From positions 1-6,062 of the forward strand of contig JACRBK010000081.1 in NCBI GenBank assembly GCA_016234525.1: DNA of 6,062 nucleotides, written 5' to 3'. Positions within the stretch are counted from its first letter, which is position 1. Every line of letters starts with the position of its first letter. Positions 5,255 to 6,062 of the stretch are shown here, piece by piece. A model generated the notes under the pieces. It searched no databases and was not told the DNA's origin. It saw only the letters and a list, made by a program, of their open reading frames with translations. The position numbers and the translations under genes are program-made. The stretch comes from Chloroflexota bacterium. Its GTDB lineage: Bacteria; Chloroflexota; Anaerolineae; Aggregatilineales; Aggregatilineaceae.

Positions 5255-6062
5255 TTATGCCGTAGTACGTTCTATAATACAAAGAGGGAGAGTTACGCGC
5301 CAGTCACGATAATCGAGTTTCCCAGTCAACCATTCCAGCATTTTTTGCGCCCCCCAAACGCCGCTCTCAAAGAGCGGCTGGCGCACCGTGGTGAGGTTGA
5401 CATAACTGGCGGGTTTGATGTCATCAAAGCCGATCACTGCCAGGTCTTGCGGAATACGCAGTCCCAGGTCACGCGCTGCCGCCAGGGTTCCAAACGCCAG
5501 GGTATCTATCGCGGCAAAAATCGCAGTAGGGCGGCGCGGCTCGCGGAGAATTTCGAGCGCCTGCTGGCGTGCGATTTCTTCGGTATATTCCCCAAACTTG
5601 CACCATTCGTCACGGTATTCCAGCCCAGCCTGGGCTAAGGCCATGCGGAATCCCTGAAAGCGTTTGTAGGTGCTGGTAAAACCAAACGAATCGTGGCGCA
5701 CATCACCCAAAAAACCGATGGCACGATGTCCACGCTCGATCAAATAATTGGTGGCAAGCTGTCCTCCGGCGACATTATCGATCATGTTATGGGGATAATG
5801 CTGGATTGAGTCGTTATCTACGACCACCAACGGCAGATCAGGATTAAATGCCTGAAGGTCTTTTTCGTGGAACGAGAGCGACAGAATAATCAAACCATCG
5901 ACTCGTTTTTGGCTTGCCAGTGAAATTAGTTTGCGGCTGATCTGTTCGGGATGGGCGATGTTATAGAGCACCAGATCATACGAGGAATCGTCTAAAACGT
6001 GCTGGATACCGCTCAACCGCTCTACGAAAGACGGCATGGTGAAAAAAGGGGATACCACGCCA
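5255..6062 (-). CDS. LacI-family transcriptional repressor, 5' end outside window
   Basis: Sugar-responsive DNA-binding regulator; the visible 268 residues are the effector-binding and dimerisation core. The reading frame is open to the right edge, where GVVSPFFTMPSFVERLSGI matches the start of the family's periplasmic-binding-protein-like core, so about 60-65 residues with the helix-turn-helix and hinge are missing and the full protein should be near 330 residues. Other landmarks, numbered from the first complete codon, are the segment around RVDGLIIL (53-60), ERGHRAIGFLGD (109-120), the subdomain around PTAIFAAIDTLAFG (178-191), VIGFDDI (209-215) and LTTVRQP (223-229). The GTG at 6056-6058 is an internal valine codon, not a start. 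The gene is upstream of and co-directional with the transporter operon, whose promoter has three matching operators, so it is the likely local repressor with the imported sugar or a derivative as inducer. The inducer itself is not known. Confidence 0.93.
   Translation of the reverse strand, partial: GVVSPFFTMPSFVERLSGIQHVLDDSSYDLVLYNIAHPEQISRKLISLASQKRVDGLIILSLSFHEKDLQAFNPDLPLVVVDNDSIQHYPHNMIDNVAGGQLATNYLIERGHRAIGFLGDVRHDSFGFTSTYKRFQGFRMALAQAGLEYRDEWCKFGEYTEEIARQQALEILREPRRPTAIFAAIDTLAFGTLAAARDLGLRIPQDLAVIGFDDIKPASYVNLTTVRQPLFESGVWGAQKMLEWLTGKLDYRDWRVTLPLCIIERTTA

Noticed and set aside
5273..5278. TATAAT on the plus strand as the -10 of a divergent promoter
   Set aside because: It lies inside the repressor coding region, has no -35 match 16-18 bases upstream, and there is no plus-strand gene to serve.
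6056..6058. GTG as the start codon of the LacI-type gene
   Set aside because: The frame is open upstream of it, the GVV-SPFF context is internal to LacI-family proteins, and starting there would leave the protein with no DNA-binding domain.

Overview
The window holds one complete minus-strand carbohydrate uptake and hydrolysis operon, cut at both ends. In transcription order (right to left) it contains: a LacI-family sugar-responsive repressor (5' end outside the window), a control region with a sigma70-type promoter and three LacI-type operators, a secreted sugar-binding protein, two ABC permease subunits of the alpha-glucoside (AglF/AglG) type, and a family GH32 beta-fructosidase that runs off the left edge. 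The gene set fits import of sucrose, or a related fructose-containing alpha-glucoside, followed by cytoplasmic hydrolysis. No ATPase gene is visible, so the import motor is either encoded further left or is a shared MsiK/MalK-type ATPase elsewhere.

Layout: GH32 enzyme (1-1111, left-truncated), 17 bp gap, AglG-like permease (1129-2466), 3 bp gap, AglF-like permease (2470-3582), a 135 bp gap with an 11 bp perfect stem-loop, binding protein (3718-5010), a 244 bp leader and control region, and LacI-type regulator (5255-6062, right-truncated). The plus strand carries no gene I believe; its open frames mirror the minus-strand genes. No RNA genes, mobile elements, CRISPR arrays or attachment sites were seen.

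How it should work: with no sugar, the repressor binds an operator lying exactly in the 17 bp spacer between a perfect TTGACA -35 box and a TAAAAT -10 box, plus two operators further downstream. Inducer binding would release it. The stem-loop after the binding-protein gene probably lets that gene be expressed above the permeases, as in many binding-protein-dependent transporters.

Organism: the pattern (AglE/F/G-like proteins, a LacI regulator next door, balanced to mildly GC-rich DNA, strong GGAGG ribosome sites) would fit Chloroflexota (Anaerolineae-like) or a similar environmental heterotroph. This is inferred from general family resemblance and is not certain. The most unusual item is a roughly 160-residue Ala/Glu-rich predicted coiled coil inserted in the extracytoplasmic loop after the first membrane helix of the AglG-like permease, in a system whose binding protein has no lipid-anchor cysteine.
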